Of a DNA stretch of 64,000 nt, positions 44,225 through 52,608 are shown in pieces. The notes below the pieces were generated by a model that was not told where the DNA came from, did no database searches, and worked only from the letters and a program-made list of their open reading frames with translations. The position numbers and the translations under genes are program-made. This DNA comes from Bosea vestrisii (GTDB lineage Bacteria; Pseudomonadota; Alphaproteobacteria; Rhizobiales; Beijerinckiaceae), in contig NZ_CP126307.1 of assembly GCF_030144325.1 (NCBI RefSeq), forward strand, positions 3,641,001 to 3,705,000. Direction: 5' to 3'. How positions within the stretch are numbered: position 1 is the stretch's first letter; the number at the start of each line of letters is the position of its first letter.

Positions 44225-44830
44225 GCCGGCAGCTCGTCCATCTGATCGACGATGACTGGGAGGTGCGCGAGGCGCTCGGCTTTCTGCTGCGCACCGTCGG
44301 GCTCGAGGTCCAGCCGCATGCCGACGGCGCGGCCTTCCTGGGAGGCGCTGCCGCGTCTGGCGCCTGGCTGCATCGTCACCGATATCCGCATGCCGCGGCT
44401 GACCGGGTTGAAGCTGCAGGAGCGGTTAGCCGCCGCCCGCTGCCGCTGGCCAGTCGTGGTCATCACCGGCCATGGCGATGTCGAGGCCTGTCGTGCCGCC
44501 TTCCGCAATGGCGCCGCCGATTTCCTGACCAAGCCGGTCGACGAGCAGGTGCTGATCGATACCGTCCAGGCGGCGCTGGCGACGCTCGACGGCTTGCTCG
44601 CGGCCGAGAGCGGAACGGCTTCACTCCGCATCAAGCTCGAGCGACTGTCGCAGCGCGAGGCCGAGATCCTCGCTTTGATCGCGGAGGGGCGCTCGACCAA
44701 GGAGATCGCGCGCGGTCTCGCCATTTCGCCGCGCACTGTCGACACGCACCGCGCCCATCTCGCCGAGAAGCTGGAAACGACCTCCGTCGCCGAGATGGTC
44801 CGACTGCATTTGGTCGGCGCCGATCGGTAG
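44221..44830 (+). CDS. FixJ/TodT-type response regulator; frame-broken
   Basis: About 202 residues after correction. It starts at ATG 44221 overlapping the kinase stop: QLVHLIDDDWEVREALGFLL carries the receiver acidic pair. The frame breaks at the GGG run 44340-44342; with two Gs, AAFLEALPRLAPGCIVTDIRMPRLTG follows, with D54-like phospho-acceptor in VTDIRMP and the conserved Lys in FLTKPVDE. The output domain is a LuxR-type helix-turn-helix: LSQREAEILALIAEGRSTKEIARGLAISPRTVDTHRAHL in pieces. It is the cognate regulator of the kinase at 42716-44224. Targets unknown; the secreted HbpS-like gene follows after 98 bases. Confidence 0.88.
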
Positions 44831-44928
44831 AACTACCTAGGCTTTGCGCTTATCGCCCGGATGCAAGCGCGACGCCGGCTTTGGCATTGTCCCCTCACAC
44901 CAAAACGGTGGTCACCAGAGGGATTGCC

Positions 44929-45417
44929 ATGTCGTTTGTCCGCCTCGCCATCATGTCCGCCGCCATCGCCCTGCCGACGCTCGCTGAGGCTCAGGTCGTG
45001 CAGGTCCGCGCTTTGCCGACAGCGCTCGCCGTCGAGCTTGCCCAGGCCACCGTCGCCGCCTGCGCCGCCAAGAACTTCAACGTCGCCGCGACCGTGGTCG
45101 ACCGTGGCGGCGTCGTGCTCGCCACCATCCGCGCCGATCGCGCTGGCCCGCACACCATCGACGCCAGCCGCGCCAAGGCCTTCACCTCGGTCTCGGCCAA
45201 GAACAACACCGGCGCCATGGCGGCGGCCGCGGCTGAGAATGCTGGCGCGCGCAATCTCGTCCACATCCCCGGCTTCCTGCTGCTCGGCGGCGGCGTGCCG
45301 GTGAAGGTCGGCGATGAGGTCATTGCTGCGGTCGGCGTCGGCGGTGCGCCCGGCGGCCATCTCGACGAGGAGTGCGCCAATGCCGGCCTGCAGACGATCG
45401 CTGCCAAGCTGAAGTAA
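44929..45417 (+). CDS. Secreted GlcG/HbpS-like (DUF336) protein
   Basis: 162 residues with a Sec signal peptide (LAIMSAAIALPTLAEA). The mature domain is the GlcG/HbpS fold: ALAVELAQATVAACAAKNFNVAATVVDRGGVVLATIRADRAGP in pieces, ASRAKAFTSVSAKNNT, FLLLGGGVPVKVGDEVIAAVGVGGAPGGHLDEECANAGL. In Streptomyces, HbpS binds haem and acts with a sensor kinase; the kinase-regulator pair upstream makes a similar accessory-sensor role worth testing here, but that is inference. A GNRA-looped hairpin terminator follows. Confidence 0.88.
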   Translation: MSFVRLAIMSAAIALPTLAEAQVVQVRALPTALAVELAQATVAACAAKNFNVAATVVDRGGVVLATIRADRAGPHTIDASRAKAFTSVSAKNNTGAMAAAAAENAGARNLVHIPGFLLLGGGVPVKVGDEVIAAVGVGGAPGGHLDEECANAGLQTIAAKLK

Positions 45418-45424
45418 TCTGAGA

Positions 45425-45454
45425 CAGGGCCGCTGCCGAAAGGCTGCGGCCCTG
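45425..45454. terminator. Bidirectional hairpin between converging genes
   Basis: CAGGGCCGC pairs with GCGGCCCTG, enclosing a second GCC-GAAA-GGC stem-loop with a GNRA tetraloop, exactly between the stops of the HbpS-like (+) and MFS (-) genes. No long T tract, so termination would rest on the strong stem. Confidence 0.6.
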
Positions 45455-45459
45455 ATCGT

Positions 45460-46737
45460 TCAGGCGGTGCGTTTTGCCGTCACGGCCCGCGTCGCCTGGA
45501 TCGGCATCGCCTTCAGCGTCGCAGCCCAGAAGATCAGCGCGACCGCAGCGATCGCCGCGCCGATCAGGCTGACACCGGTCCAGCCTGCATGCGCGTAGAC
45601 CAGTGTCGAGGTCGATGAGCCGAACGCGCTGCCGATCGAATAGAACACCATGTAGCCGGCAGTCAGCCGGCTCTGCGCGTCCGGCCGGACCCGGTAGACC
45701 ATCGCCTGATTGGTGACGTGCACCGCCTGCAGACCGAAATCGAGGATCAGCACGCCGGCGATCAGGAACAGGATCGACTGCGGCAGCAATCCGATCGGCA
45801 ACCATGCCAGCAGCATCAGCGCCAGCGCAATGCCGGTGACACGCTGGCCGTGGCCGCGATCGGTCCAGGCGCCGGCCCGTGATGCGCCGAGTGCACCCGC
45901 TGCGCCGGCGAGCCCGAACAGCCCGATCGCCGTATGCGACAGCGAGAAGGGCGGGGCGGCGAGCGGCAGCACCAAGGGCGTCAACAGCATAGTGACATCG
46001 GCGAAGATCAGCATGGCGATGATCGCGCGAATGCGCAGCACCTTCTCCTGCCGGAACAGCACGAAGAGCGAGACGATCAGGCGCGGATAGGAGAGCTGCG
46101 CCGGCGACTTGTGTTCGGGCGGCAGCGCCCTGAACAGGACGATGGCGATGATGAGCGTCGCTCCGGCAGAAAGCAGATAGACCGCCCGCCACCCCGAGAG
46201 ATCAGCCATCGCGCCGGCGATGGCGCGAGCCAGCAGGATGCCGAGCACGATCCCGCTGGTGACAGAGCCGACGACCTGGCCGCGTTCCTCCGGCCGCGCC
46301 AGGCTTGCCGCATAGGCGACGAAGGCCTGCGTCACCACGGCGAGGAAGCCCATCGCCGCCATCGCCGCAAGCAGCATCGCGCCCGAAGTCGAAAGCGCGA
46401 CGGCAATCAGCGCTGCGACCGAGAGCAGGGATTGCAGGACGACGAGCTTGCGGCGGTCGACGAGATCGCCGAGCGGCACCAAAAGGATGAGCCCGAGCCC
46501 GTAGCCGAGCTGCGTCGCGCCGACGATCAGGCCGACCGTCGCTCGCGACAGCTTGAGGTCATCGGCGATGATGTCGAGCAGCGGATGAGCGAAATAGGCG
46601 TTGGCGACGGCAAGTCCGCTCGCCAACGCAAAGAGCAAGATCATGCCGGCCGAGAGCGGCGCCGTTGCAGGGGGAGGCGATGGGCGTGCGTCGGCGCTCG
46701 CGGCGCGGGCCGGCGCCGCCTCAAGGTCCAGTCGCAT
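45460..46737 (-). CDS. MFS transporter (multidrug/arabinose-efflux-like, 12 helices)
   Basis: 425 residues with about twelve hydrophobic segments. The MFS loop motif is seen as YGLGLILLVPLGDLVDRRKLVVLQ in pieces after the second helix, and RAGAWTDRGHGQRVTG matches the equivalent loop in the second half. An N-terminal cytoplasmic tail is rich in Ala/Pro. It resembles YtbD/NepI-type proton-driven exporters; substrate unknown. It diverges from an HxlR regulator with a 15-bp palindrome at 46759-46773, so it is probably regulated by it. Confidence 0.88.
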   Translation of the reverse strand: MRLDLEAAPARAASADARPSPPPATAPLSAGMILLFALASGLAVANAYFAHPLLDIIADDLKLSRATVGLIVGATQLGYGLGLILLVPLGDLVDRRKLVVLQSLLSVAALIAVALSTSGAMLLAAMAAMGFLAVVTQAFVAYAASLARPEERGQVVGSVTSGIVLGILLARAIAGAMADLSGWRAVYLLSAGATLIIAIVLFRALPPEHKSPAQLSYPRLIVSLFVLFRQEKVLRIRAIIAMLIFADVTMLLTPLVLPLAAPPFSLSHTAIGLFGLAGAAGALGASRAGAWTDRGHGQRVTGIALALMLLAWLPIGLLPQSILFLIAGVLILDFGLQAVHVTNQAMVYRVRPDAQSRLTAGYMVFYSIGSAFGSSTSTLVYAHAGWTGVSLIGAAIAAVALIFWAATLKAMPIQATRAVTAKRTA

Positions 46738-46758
46738 GGGCAGATCTCCGCTAGATGG

Positions 46759-46773
46759 GTTTCATAATGAAAC
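46759..46773. promoter_or_regulatory. Perfect 15-bp palindrome, candidate HxlR operator
   Basis: GTTTCAT-A-ATGAAAC lies 22 bases upstream of the MFS gene start and 79 upstream of the HxlR start. Nearby AT-rich bases (46785-46815) could hold the promoter. Likely the shared operator of the divergent pair. Confidence 0.6.
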
Positions 46774-46851
46774 TCATTGCGGTGTAACGGTGTAAGTTTT
46801 ATCTTGCAACTTGTTGCTGTTCACGGAGCCTTGAGGAGAGCCTCGCAGACG

Positions 46852-47304
46852 ATGGTGAAGCGCCGCAGCCTGGTGAGCGATTATTGCCCGAGCGCGCGGG
46901 CGCTCGACGCGATCGGCGACTGGTGGTCGCTGCTGATCGTGCGCGACGCCTTCGACGGCATGGCCCGCTTCAGCGAGTTCCAGAAGAGCCTTGGCATCGC
47001 CCGCAACATCCTTTCCGAGCGGCTGCGGACGCTGACGGCGCGCGGTATCCTGGAAACTGTTCCGGCCGCAGCCGGCGGCGTGCGCCAGGAATACCGACTG
47101 ACCGCCAAGGGCCGCGACCTCTTCCCGGTGATGGTGGCGCTCAGGCAATGGGGCGAGCAGCATCTGTTCGCGCCGGGCGAGCAGCATTCCTCGCTGATCG
47201 AGCGCGACAGCGGCCGCAAGGTCACGCTGACCGTGCAGACCGAGGACGGCCGGCCGATCGGCGCGGACGAAGCTGTGATCCTGAAGGTACTCGAGACCGG
47301 CTGA
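46852..47304 (+). CDS. HxlR-family regulator
   Basis: 150 residues from ATG 46852. The HxlR domain shows CPSARALDAIGDWWSLLIVRDAFDGMARFSEFQKSLGIARNILSERLRTL in pieces, with the conserved N-terminal Cys that many HxlR proteins use for aldehyde or oxidant sensing, followed by the wing AAGGVRQEYRLTAKGRDLFPV. It diverges from an MFS exporter; another exporter (DHA2) follows in the same direction after 119 bases. Likely an efflux regulator. Confidence 0.9.
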   Translation: MVKRRSLVSDYCPSARALDAIGDWWSLLIVRDAFDGMARFSEFQKSLGIARNILSERLRTLTARGILETVPAAAGGVRQEYRLTAKGRDLFPVMVALRQWGEQHLFAPGEQHSSLIERDSGRKVTLTVQTEDGRPIGADEAVILKVLETG

Positions 47305-47423
47305 GCCGAAGCCGGCATCGGCCTGCGCCCACTTCGCGACGGCCTTGCGTCACCGACTCTGGCGCATGGCGAGCCCTGGCTCTATCCTGCGGTATTCCCT
47401 GCACACAGGACGGGCATGTGCCG

Positions 47424-48917
47424 ATGGACAAGCGGGTCGAGACGCCGCCAGCGCAGGCGGCGCTTTCCCATGCCGATATCCGGTCGATCCTGATCGGGAC
47501 CATGCTCGCCATGTTCCTGGCGGCGCTGGACCAGACCATCGTCGCCACCGCGATGCCGACGATCGGCCGCGAGCTTGGCGACGTTGCGCACCTGCCCTGG
47601 GTCGTGACGGCCTATCTGCTGGCCTCGACCGCGGTGACGCCGCTCTACGGCAAGTTCGCCGACATCCACGGCCGGCGCGTCACCATGCTCGGTGGCATTG
47701 TGATCTTCGTGATCGGCTCGATCGCTTGCGCGCTGGCCCCCTCGCTCTGGCTGCTGGTGGCCGCCCGCTTCGTTCAGGGGCTCGGCGGCGGCGGCTTGAT
47801 CGCCATGGCGCAGACCATCGTCGGCGACATGGTCCCGCCCCGGGAGCGCGGCAAGTACCAGGTCTATTTCGCCACCGTCTTCTTCACCTCCTCGCTGCTC
47901 GGGCCGGTACTTGGAGGCCTGATATCCGAGGCACTGCACTGGTCGGTGATCTTCTGGATCAACCTGCCGCTCGGGCTCGGCGCCTACTGGATGACCGACA
48001 AGGCCTTGCAGCGCCTGCCGCGGCATGAGCGGCCGCATAAACTTGACGTGCTCGGCGCGCTGCTGATGACCACCGCGACGATGACCCTGCTGCTGGCACT
48101 GTCCTGGGGCGGCACGCATTACCCGTGGGTCTCTGCGCCGATCCTTGGCCTCGTTGCCGGCTCTGCCCTGCTTTGGCTCTGTTTTGCCTGGCGCTTGCGC
48201 AGCGCGGAGGAGCCACTGATCCCACTCACGGTACTCGCCAATCCGGTGGTCCGCAACGGCACCATCGCCGCCGGCTTCGGCATGGGCACCTTCATCGGCC
48301 TGACCATCTATCTGCCGCTCTATTTCGAGACGGTGGCGGGCCTGTCCGCCGCCAATTCTGGGCTCGGCCTGATTCCGCTGACCTGTGGCACGGTCCTTGG
48401 CGCGACGTCCTCGGGCCGGGCTTTGGGCAAGCTTACGCATTACAAGCGCGTGCCGGTCGCAGGCCTCGTGGTCGCGCTCGCTGGCACCGCGGTGCTGATC
48501 GCCTATGGCGACCGGATGCCGCTGTGGGGCTTCGGGCTGGTGCTGGCCTTTATCAGTGTCGGCTTCGGCACGCTGTTGCCTGTCGCGACGGTCTCGATCC
48601 AGAACGCGGTGCCTATGCACCAGCTCGGCACGGCGACCGGCACGGCGAATTTCTTCCGCCAGATCGGCGGGGCGCTGATCGTCGCCATCTTCGGTGCGAT
48701 CGTGCTCGGCGGCCTGGGCGCCAGCGGCGCCGGGCTCTCGGCCGAGACGCTCAAGGCCGGCGCTGTCGACCGGGCGACGATGGTGGGGCTGTTCCGTTAT
48801 GTCTTTGCCGCGAGCTTCGCTGGATTCGCCCTCGCGCTCCTCTTCCTGATACGCATGCAGGAGCTGCCGCTGCGCGGCTCGGCGCTCGCCGCCGCGAAGG
48901 AGGTGGCTGGCGATTAG
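47424..48917 (+). CDS. DHA2-family (14-helix) MFS drug exporter
   Basis: 497 residues from ATG 47424, size and pattern of 14-helix EmrB/QacA-type antiporters. Motif C-like and family stretches: MFLAALDQTIVATAMPTIGREL (the DHA2 motif D1 with acidic residue in helix 1), GKFADIHGRRVTMLGGIV (motif A), ARFVQGLGGGGLIAMAQTIVGDM and FFTSSLLGPVLGG (motif C). Exports hydrophobic or cationic compounds using the proton gradient. No EmrA adaptor is next to it. Possibly controlled by the HxlR protein upstream. Confidence 0.92.
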   Translation: MDKRVETPPAQAALSHADIRSILIGTMLAMFLAALDQTIVATAMPTIGRELGDVAHLPWVVTAYLLASTAVTPLYGKFADIHGRRVTMLGGIVIFVIGSIACALAPSLWLLVAARFVQGLGGGGLIAMAQTIVGDMVPPRERGKYQVYFATVFFTSSLLGPVLGGLISEALHWSVIFWINLPLGLGAYWMTDKALQRLPRHERPHKLDVLGALLMTTATMTLLLALSWGGTHYPWVSAPILGLVAGSALLWLCFAWRLRSAEEPLIPLTVLANPVVRNGTIAAGFGMGTFIGLTIYLPLYFETVAGLSAANSGLGLIPLTCGTVLGATSSGRALGKLTHYKRVPVAGLVVALAGTAVLIAYGDRMPLWGFGLVLAFISVGFGTLLPVATVSIQNAVPMHQLGTATGTANFFRQIGGALIVAIFGAIVLGGLGASGAGLSAETLKAGAVDRATMVGLFRYVFAASFAGFALALLFLIRMQELPLRGSALAAAKEVAGD

Positions 48918-49002
48918 CGGAACGCGCCGGTTCGTCGCGCGTTTGCCGCAAGCCCGTCACAGAGCGGCGGCAGCTTGAGCTGTCATGCCAAAGGAGTGCG
49001 CC

Positions 49003-49557
49003 ATGTCCGATCTCGTCGTCATCGTCTATCCGACTGAGGCCAAGGCCGAGGAAATGCGGCAGAAGATCATCGGCCTGCAAAAGGAATACCTGATCCAGAT
49101 CAGCGATGCCGCGATCGCGGTGATGCACGACGGCGGCAAGATCAAGCTCAACCAGCTGCTCAACACCACCGCGCTTGGCGCCGCCTCGGGCGGCTTCTGG
49201 GGCCTGCTGATCGGCGCGATCTTCCTGATGCCGGTCTTCGGCGCGGCGATCGGCGCCGCCTCCGGGGCGCTCGGCGGGGCGCTCACCGATTACGGCGTCA
49301 ATGACGGCTTCATGAAGGAGCTCGCCACCAATCTGCAGCCGGGCAATGCCGCGCTCTTCGTGCTGATCCAGAAGATGACCGGCGACAAAGTGCTCGAAGC
49401 CTTGAAGGGCACCGGCGGTGTCGTGCTGAAGACCTCGCTCGACCATTCGCAGGAGCAGAAGCTGCGCGACGCGCTCGCCGCCTCGCCGGCAGCGCAGCGG
49501 CCGGAACTGGCGCCGGCCTCGACCGAGCCGACGCCGAACCCGATCCCTGGCGTATAA
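49003..49557 (+). CDS. DUF1269 membrane-associated protein
   Basis: 184 residues from ATG 49003, with AAGGAG eight bases upstream. DUF1269 family: SDLVVIVYPTEAKAEEMRQKI and KLNQLLNTTALGAASGGFWGLLIGAIFLMPVFGAAIGAASGALGG in pieces, a glycine-rich hydrophobic hairpin (~57-98) that probably inserts in the membrane, then FMKELATNLQPGNAALFVLIQKM. The C-terminal tail is proline-rich. Function unknown; family members are often stress-induced. Confidence 0.88.
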   Translation: MSDLVVIVYPTEAKAEEMRQKIIGLQKEYLIQISDAAIAVMHDGGKIKLNQLLNTTALGAASGGFWGLLIGAIFLMPVFGAAIGAASGALGGALTDYGVNDGFMKELATNLQPGNAALFVLIQKMTGDKVLEALKGTGGVVLKTSLDHSQEQKLRDALAASPAAQRPELAPASTEPTPNPIPGV

Positions 49558-49598
49558 GTGCAGGCATAGCCCGGATGCTGGTGCCGTTCTGGCGCCAG

Positions 49599-50192
49599 CT
49601 ACCGCCGCTTGAAGGCCTGCTTGGCGATGGTGAGCGCGACCCTGCGACCAGTTTCGGTCGAGCCTTCCATGCTGTGCGCCTTGAGTTCGGCGCCGATACC
49701 AGTCAGGCGCAGTCCGGCCGGATCGTCGGGCAGGCTCCAGCTCTGCGTGTCCGCGTGGAAGGTCAACGGCTGGTCGAAGCGGCCGCCGGCGCCGGGCAGG
49801 AAGGCGTTGATCTGGCCGACCGTGCCCGCTTTGGTCTGGTCGAGCCTGACGCGATAGAGCGCGCGCCGGCCGATCAGATCGAGCTCGACGCCGATCACAA
49901 GATGCTCTGCGGGATGACGGGCGAAGGCGCTTGTCGAGGAGACGCTGCGGCGGTCGATCGTCGCCTCGGCGGTCAGGCGCACGACACCGCTCATGTCGGT
50001 CGACAGATTTTGGCCTGCTCCCGGCGCGCTGGCCTCGGCCTCCGAACCGAGCACGACCCGGAGCGCTTGGCCGGTGATCGGCTTGCCGGCTTCGTCGACG
50101 AGCTTCAGCGTCAGGTTGACCGGCTCGGCACGCACCTGCTGCGCGGAAAGGGTGAAGATCGAGAGGGCAGCGGCGCTCAGGAGGGCCTTCAT
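49599..50192 (-). CDS. Hypothetical secreted beta-sandwich protein
   Basis: 197 residues from ATG 50192. A signal peptide (ALLSAAALSIFTLSAQQVRA) precedes a domain beginning VNLTLKLVDEAGKPITGQALRVVL, which has the look of an immunoglobulin-like or carboxypeptidase-regulatory-like beta sandwich, followed by TDMSGVVRLTAEATID. No cysteines in the mature chain and no catalytic motif seen. Nineteen bases separate it from dapD upstream, so it may be co-transcribed with it, but no metabolic link is apparent. Not recognised as a named family. Confidence 0.72.
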   Translation of the reverse strand: MKALLSAAALSIFTLSAQQVRAEPVNLTLKLVDEAGKPITGQALRVVLGSEAEASAPGAGQNLSTDMSGVVRLTAEATIDRRSVSSTSAFARHPAEHLVIGVELDLIGRRALYRVRLDQTKAGTVGQINAFLPGAGGRFDQPLTFHADTQSWSLPDDPAGLRLTGIGAELKAHSMEGSTETGRRVALTIAKQAFKRR

Positions 50193-50211
50193 GGGCTCCG
50201 CCTCGTTGGGT

Positions 50212-51054
<843 letters not shown>

Positions 51055-51069
51055 GGAGCGGCTCTCTCT

Positions 51070-51160
51070 CGTCATGGTCGGCCTCGTGCCGACCATCCAC
51101 GTCTTGTGACGTGGATGAAAAGGGGAAGACGTGGATGCTCGGGACAAGCCCGAGCACGAC
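51070..51160. repeat. Dispersed intergenic palindromic repeat, copy 1
   Basis: Starts CGTCATGGTCGGC and ends CCCGAGCACGAC. It contains three short hairpins: GGTCGGC-CTCGT-GCCGACC, CCACGTC-TTGT-GACGTGG and GCTCGGG-ACAAG-CCCGAGC. The tips are nearly the same as in the element at 52178-52257. Upstream of dapD and probably within its 5' region. Confidence 0.7.
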
Positions 51161-51266
51161 GGGGTGAGCGATGGCGGAAGCCCGCGGCGGCGTCAAGGCA
51201 AAGCGGGAACGCGAGCGGCGCAGGCATGTTACAATGGGAACAGGCTTAACGCAGCGGAGGCGAAAG

Positions 51267-51554
51267 ATGACCCGGGTCCTGATCACTCTTTTCGCCCTCG
51301 GCCTCACTGGCGCGGCGTTCGCCCAGGGGCGGCCGCAATCCCTGGAGCGCAGTTGCGCTGCCAACCGCCAGAGCGTCATCGCCAATGGCGCGATCGTGCT
51401 TGGCACCGGCGGCTACACCTATGACCGCTTCGTGGCTCACCGAGGCTTCTGCCAGTTCGACGAGACCACCTATCCAGCCTGGGTGCCCGCTCGCGATACG
51501 CCGCAATGCTTCGTAGGCTACCGCTGCAAGAGCGCCTCCCCCTGGGACGATTGA
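51267..51554 (+). CDS. Small secreted cysteine-containing hypothetical protein
   Basis: 95 residues from ATG 51267, with GGAGG seven bases upstream. A signal peptide (VLITLFALGLTGAAFA) is followed by a ~75-residue mature chain with four cysteines (ERSCAAN, GFCQFDE, PQCFVGYRC), enough for two disulfides, and aromatic residues. In-frame sequence upstream to 51171 belongs to the repeat-adjacent spacer and is not needed. Not recognised; probably periplasmic. Confidence 0.7.
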   Translation: MTRVLITLFALGLTGAAFAQGRPQSLERSCAANRQSVIANGAIVLGTGGYTYDRFVAHRGFCQFDETTYPAWVPARDTPQCFVGYRCKSASPWDD

Positions 51555-51561
51555 GACGATC

Positions 51562-52167
51562 TTAAAAGCCCGTCCGTTGGCGGATCGCTGCCGCCAGCGT
51601 GCCGTCGTCGAGATAGTCGAGTTCGCCGCCAACAGGCACGCCATGGGCGAGCTTGGTCACCTTGACCTCAAGATGCGCCAGCAGGTCGGTGATGAAATGC
51701 GCTGTGGTCTGGCCCTCGACCGTGGCATTTAACGCGAGGATCACTTCCTTCACCGCTGGATCCGAGGCCCGCGCCACCAGCGCATCGAGCGAGAGGTTTT
51801 CTGGCCGGATACCGTCGAGCGCCGAGAGCACGCCGCCGAGCACGTGGTAGCGTCCGCCGACCGCGCCCGAGCGCTCCAGCGCCCAGAGATCGGCGATATC
51901 GGCGACGACGACGATCAGGCTGTCGTCGCGGCGCGGATCACGGCAGAGCCCGCAGGGATCGCTGGTGTCGACATTGCCGCAGGTCGAGCAAACGACGATG
52001 CGCTCGCGCGCCACCGCCATCGCTTCTGCCAGCGGGCCGAGCAACTGCTCCCGCTTCTTGACGAGATGGAGCGCAGCGCGCCTTGCCGAGCGCGGGCCAA
52101 GGCCCGGCAGCTTGGCCAGGAGCTGGATCAGGCGCTCGATCTCGGGGCCGGCAATGGTGCGGGACAT
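51562..52167 (-). CDS. recR: Recombination mediator RecR
   Basis: 201 residues, standard RecR. Helix-hairpin-helix region LIQLLAKLPGLGPRSARRAALHL in pieces, the C4 zinc finger CSTCGNVDTSDPCGLC (~57-72), Toprim domain with DSLIVVVADIADLWALERSG and GRYHVLGGVLSALDGI, and the C-terminal Walker-like tail. With RecO it loads RecA onto single-stranded gaps. It lies in the conserved dnaX-ybaB-recR block, here separated from ybaB by a dispersed repeat. Confidence 0.97.
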   Translation of the reverse strand: MSRTIAGPEIERLIQLLAKLPGLGPRSARRAALHLVKKREQLLGPLAEAMAVARERIVVCSTCGNVDTSDPCGLCRDPRRDDSLIVVVADIADLWALERSGAVGGRYHVLGGVLSALDGIRPENLSLDALVARASDPAVKEVILALNATVEGQTTAHFITDLLAHLEVKVTKLAHGVPVGGELDYLDDGTLAAAIRQRTGF

Positions 52168-52177
52168 GGGTCTCTGG

Positions 52178-52257
52178 GCGTCATGGCCGGCCTCGAGCCG
52201 ACCATCTCGGAACGAAGAGGGCTGTGGGGGATACTCGGGCCAAGCCCGAGCATGACA
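52178..52257. repeat. Dispersed intergenic palindromic repeat, copy 2
   Basis: GCGTCATGGCCGGCCTCGAG at the left and ACTCGGGCCAAGCCCGAGCA at the right match the ends of the element at 51070-51160, with a different middle. Fills the gap between ybaB and recR (both minus strand). Confidence 0.7.
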
Positions 52258-52268
52258 CTAGAGCCAGC

Positions 52269-52589
52269 TCAGAACAGCTTCATGCCGGGCGGGATCGGCA
52301 GGCCGCGGGTGACCTCGGCCATTCGCTCCTGCACCGAACGTTCGGCCTTGTTGCGGGCATCGTTGCTGGCGGAGAGGACGAGATCCTCGAGGATCTCCTC
52401 TTCGCCCTGTACCATCAGGCTCGGGTCGATCTTCACCGATTTCAGCACGTTCTTGGCGGTCATCACCACCTTGACCAGGCCGCCGCCGGCCGAGCCCTCG
52501 AATTCGAGCGTCTCGAGCTCGGCCTGCATGTCGGCCATCTTCTTCTGCATGTCCTGCGCCTGCTTCATCAGGCCCATCATGTCGCGCAT
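52269..52589 (-). CDS. ybaB: YbaB/EbfC nucleoid-associated protein
   Basis: 106 residues from ATG 52589, typical YbaB: MMGLMKQAQDMQKKMADMQAEL (the long N-terminal helix), EFEGSAGGGLVKVVMTAKNV, and the helical end EILEDLVLSASNDARNKAE. A dimeric DNA-binding protein of the tweezer type. It follows dnaX after 19 bases and belongs to the same conserved transcription unit. Confidence 0.95.
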   Translation of the reverse strand: MRDMMGLMKQAQDMQKKMADMQAELETLEFEGSAGGGLVKVVMTAKNVLKSVKIDPSLMVQGEEEILEDLVLSASNDARNKAERSVQERMAEVTRGLPIPPGMKLF

Positions 52590-52608
52590 GGCGGCGCTCC
52601 CTTCGTGT

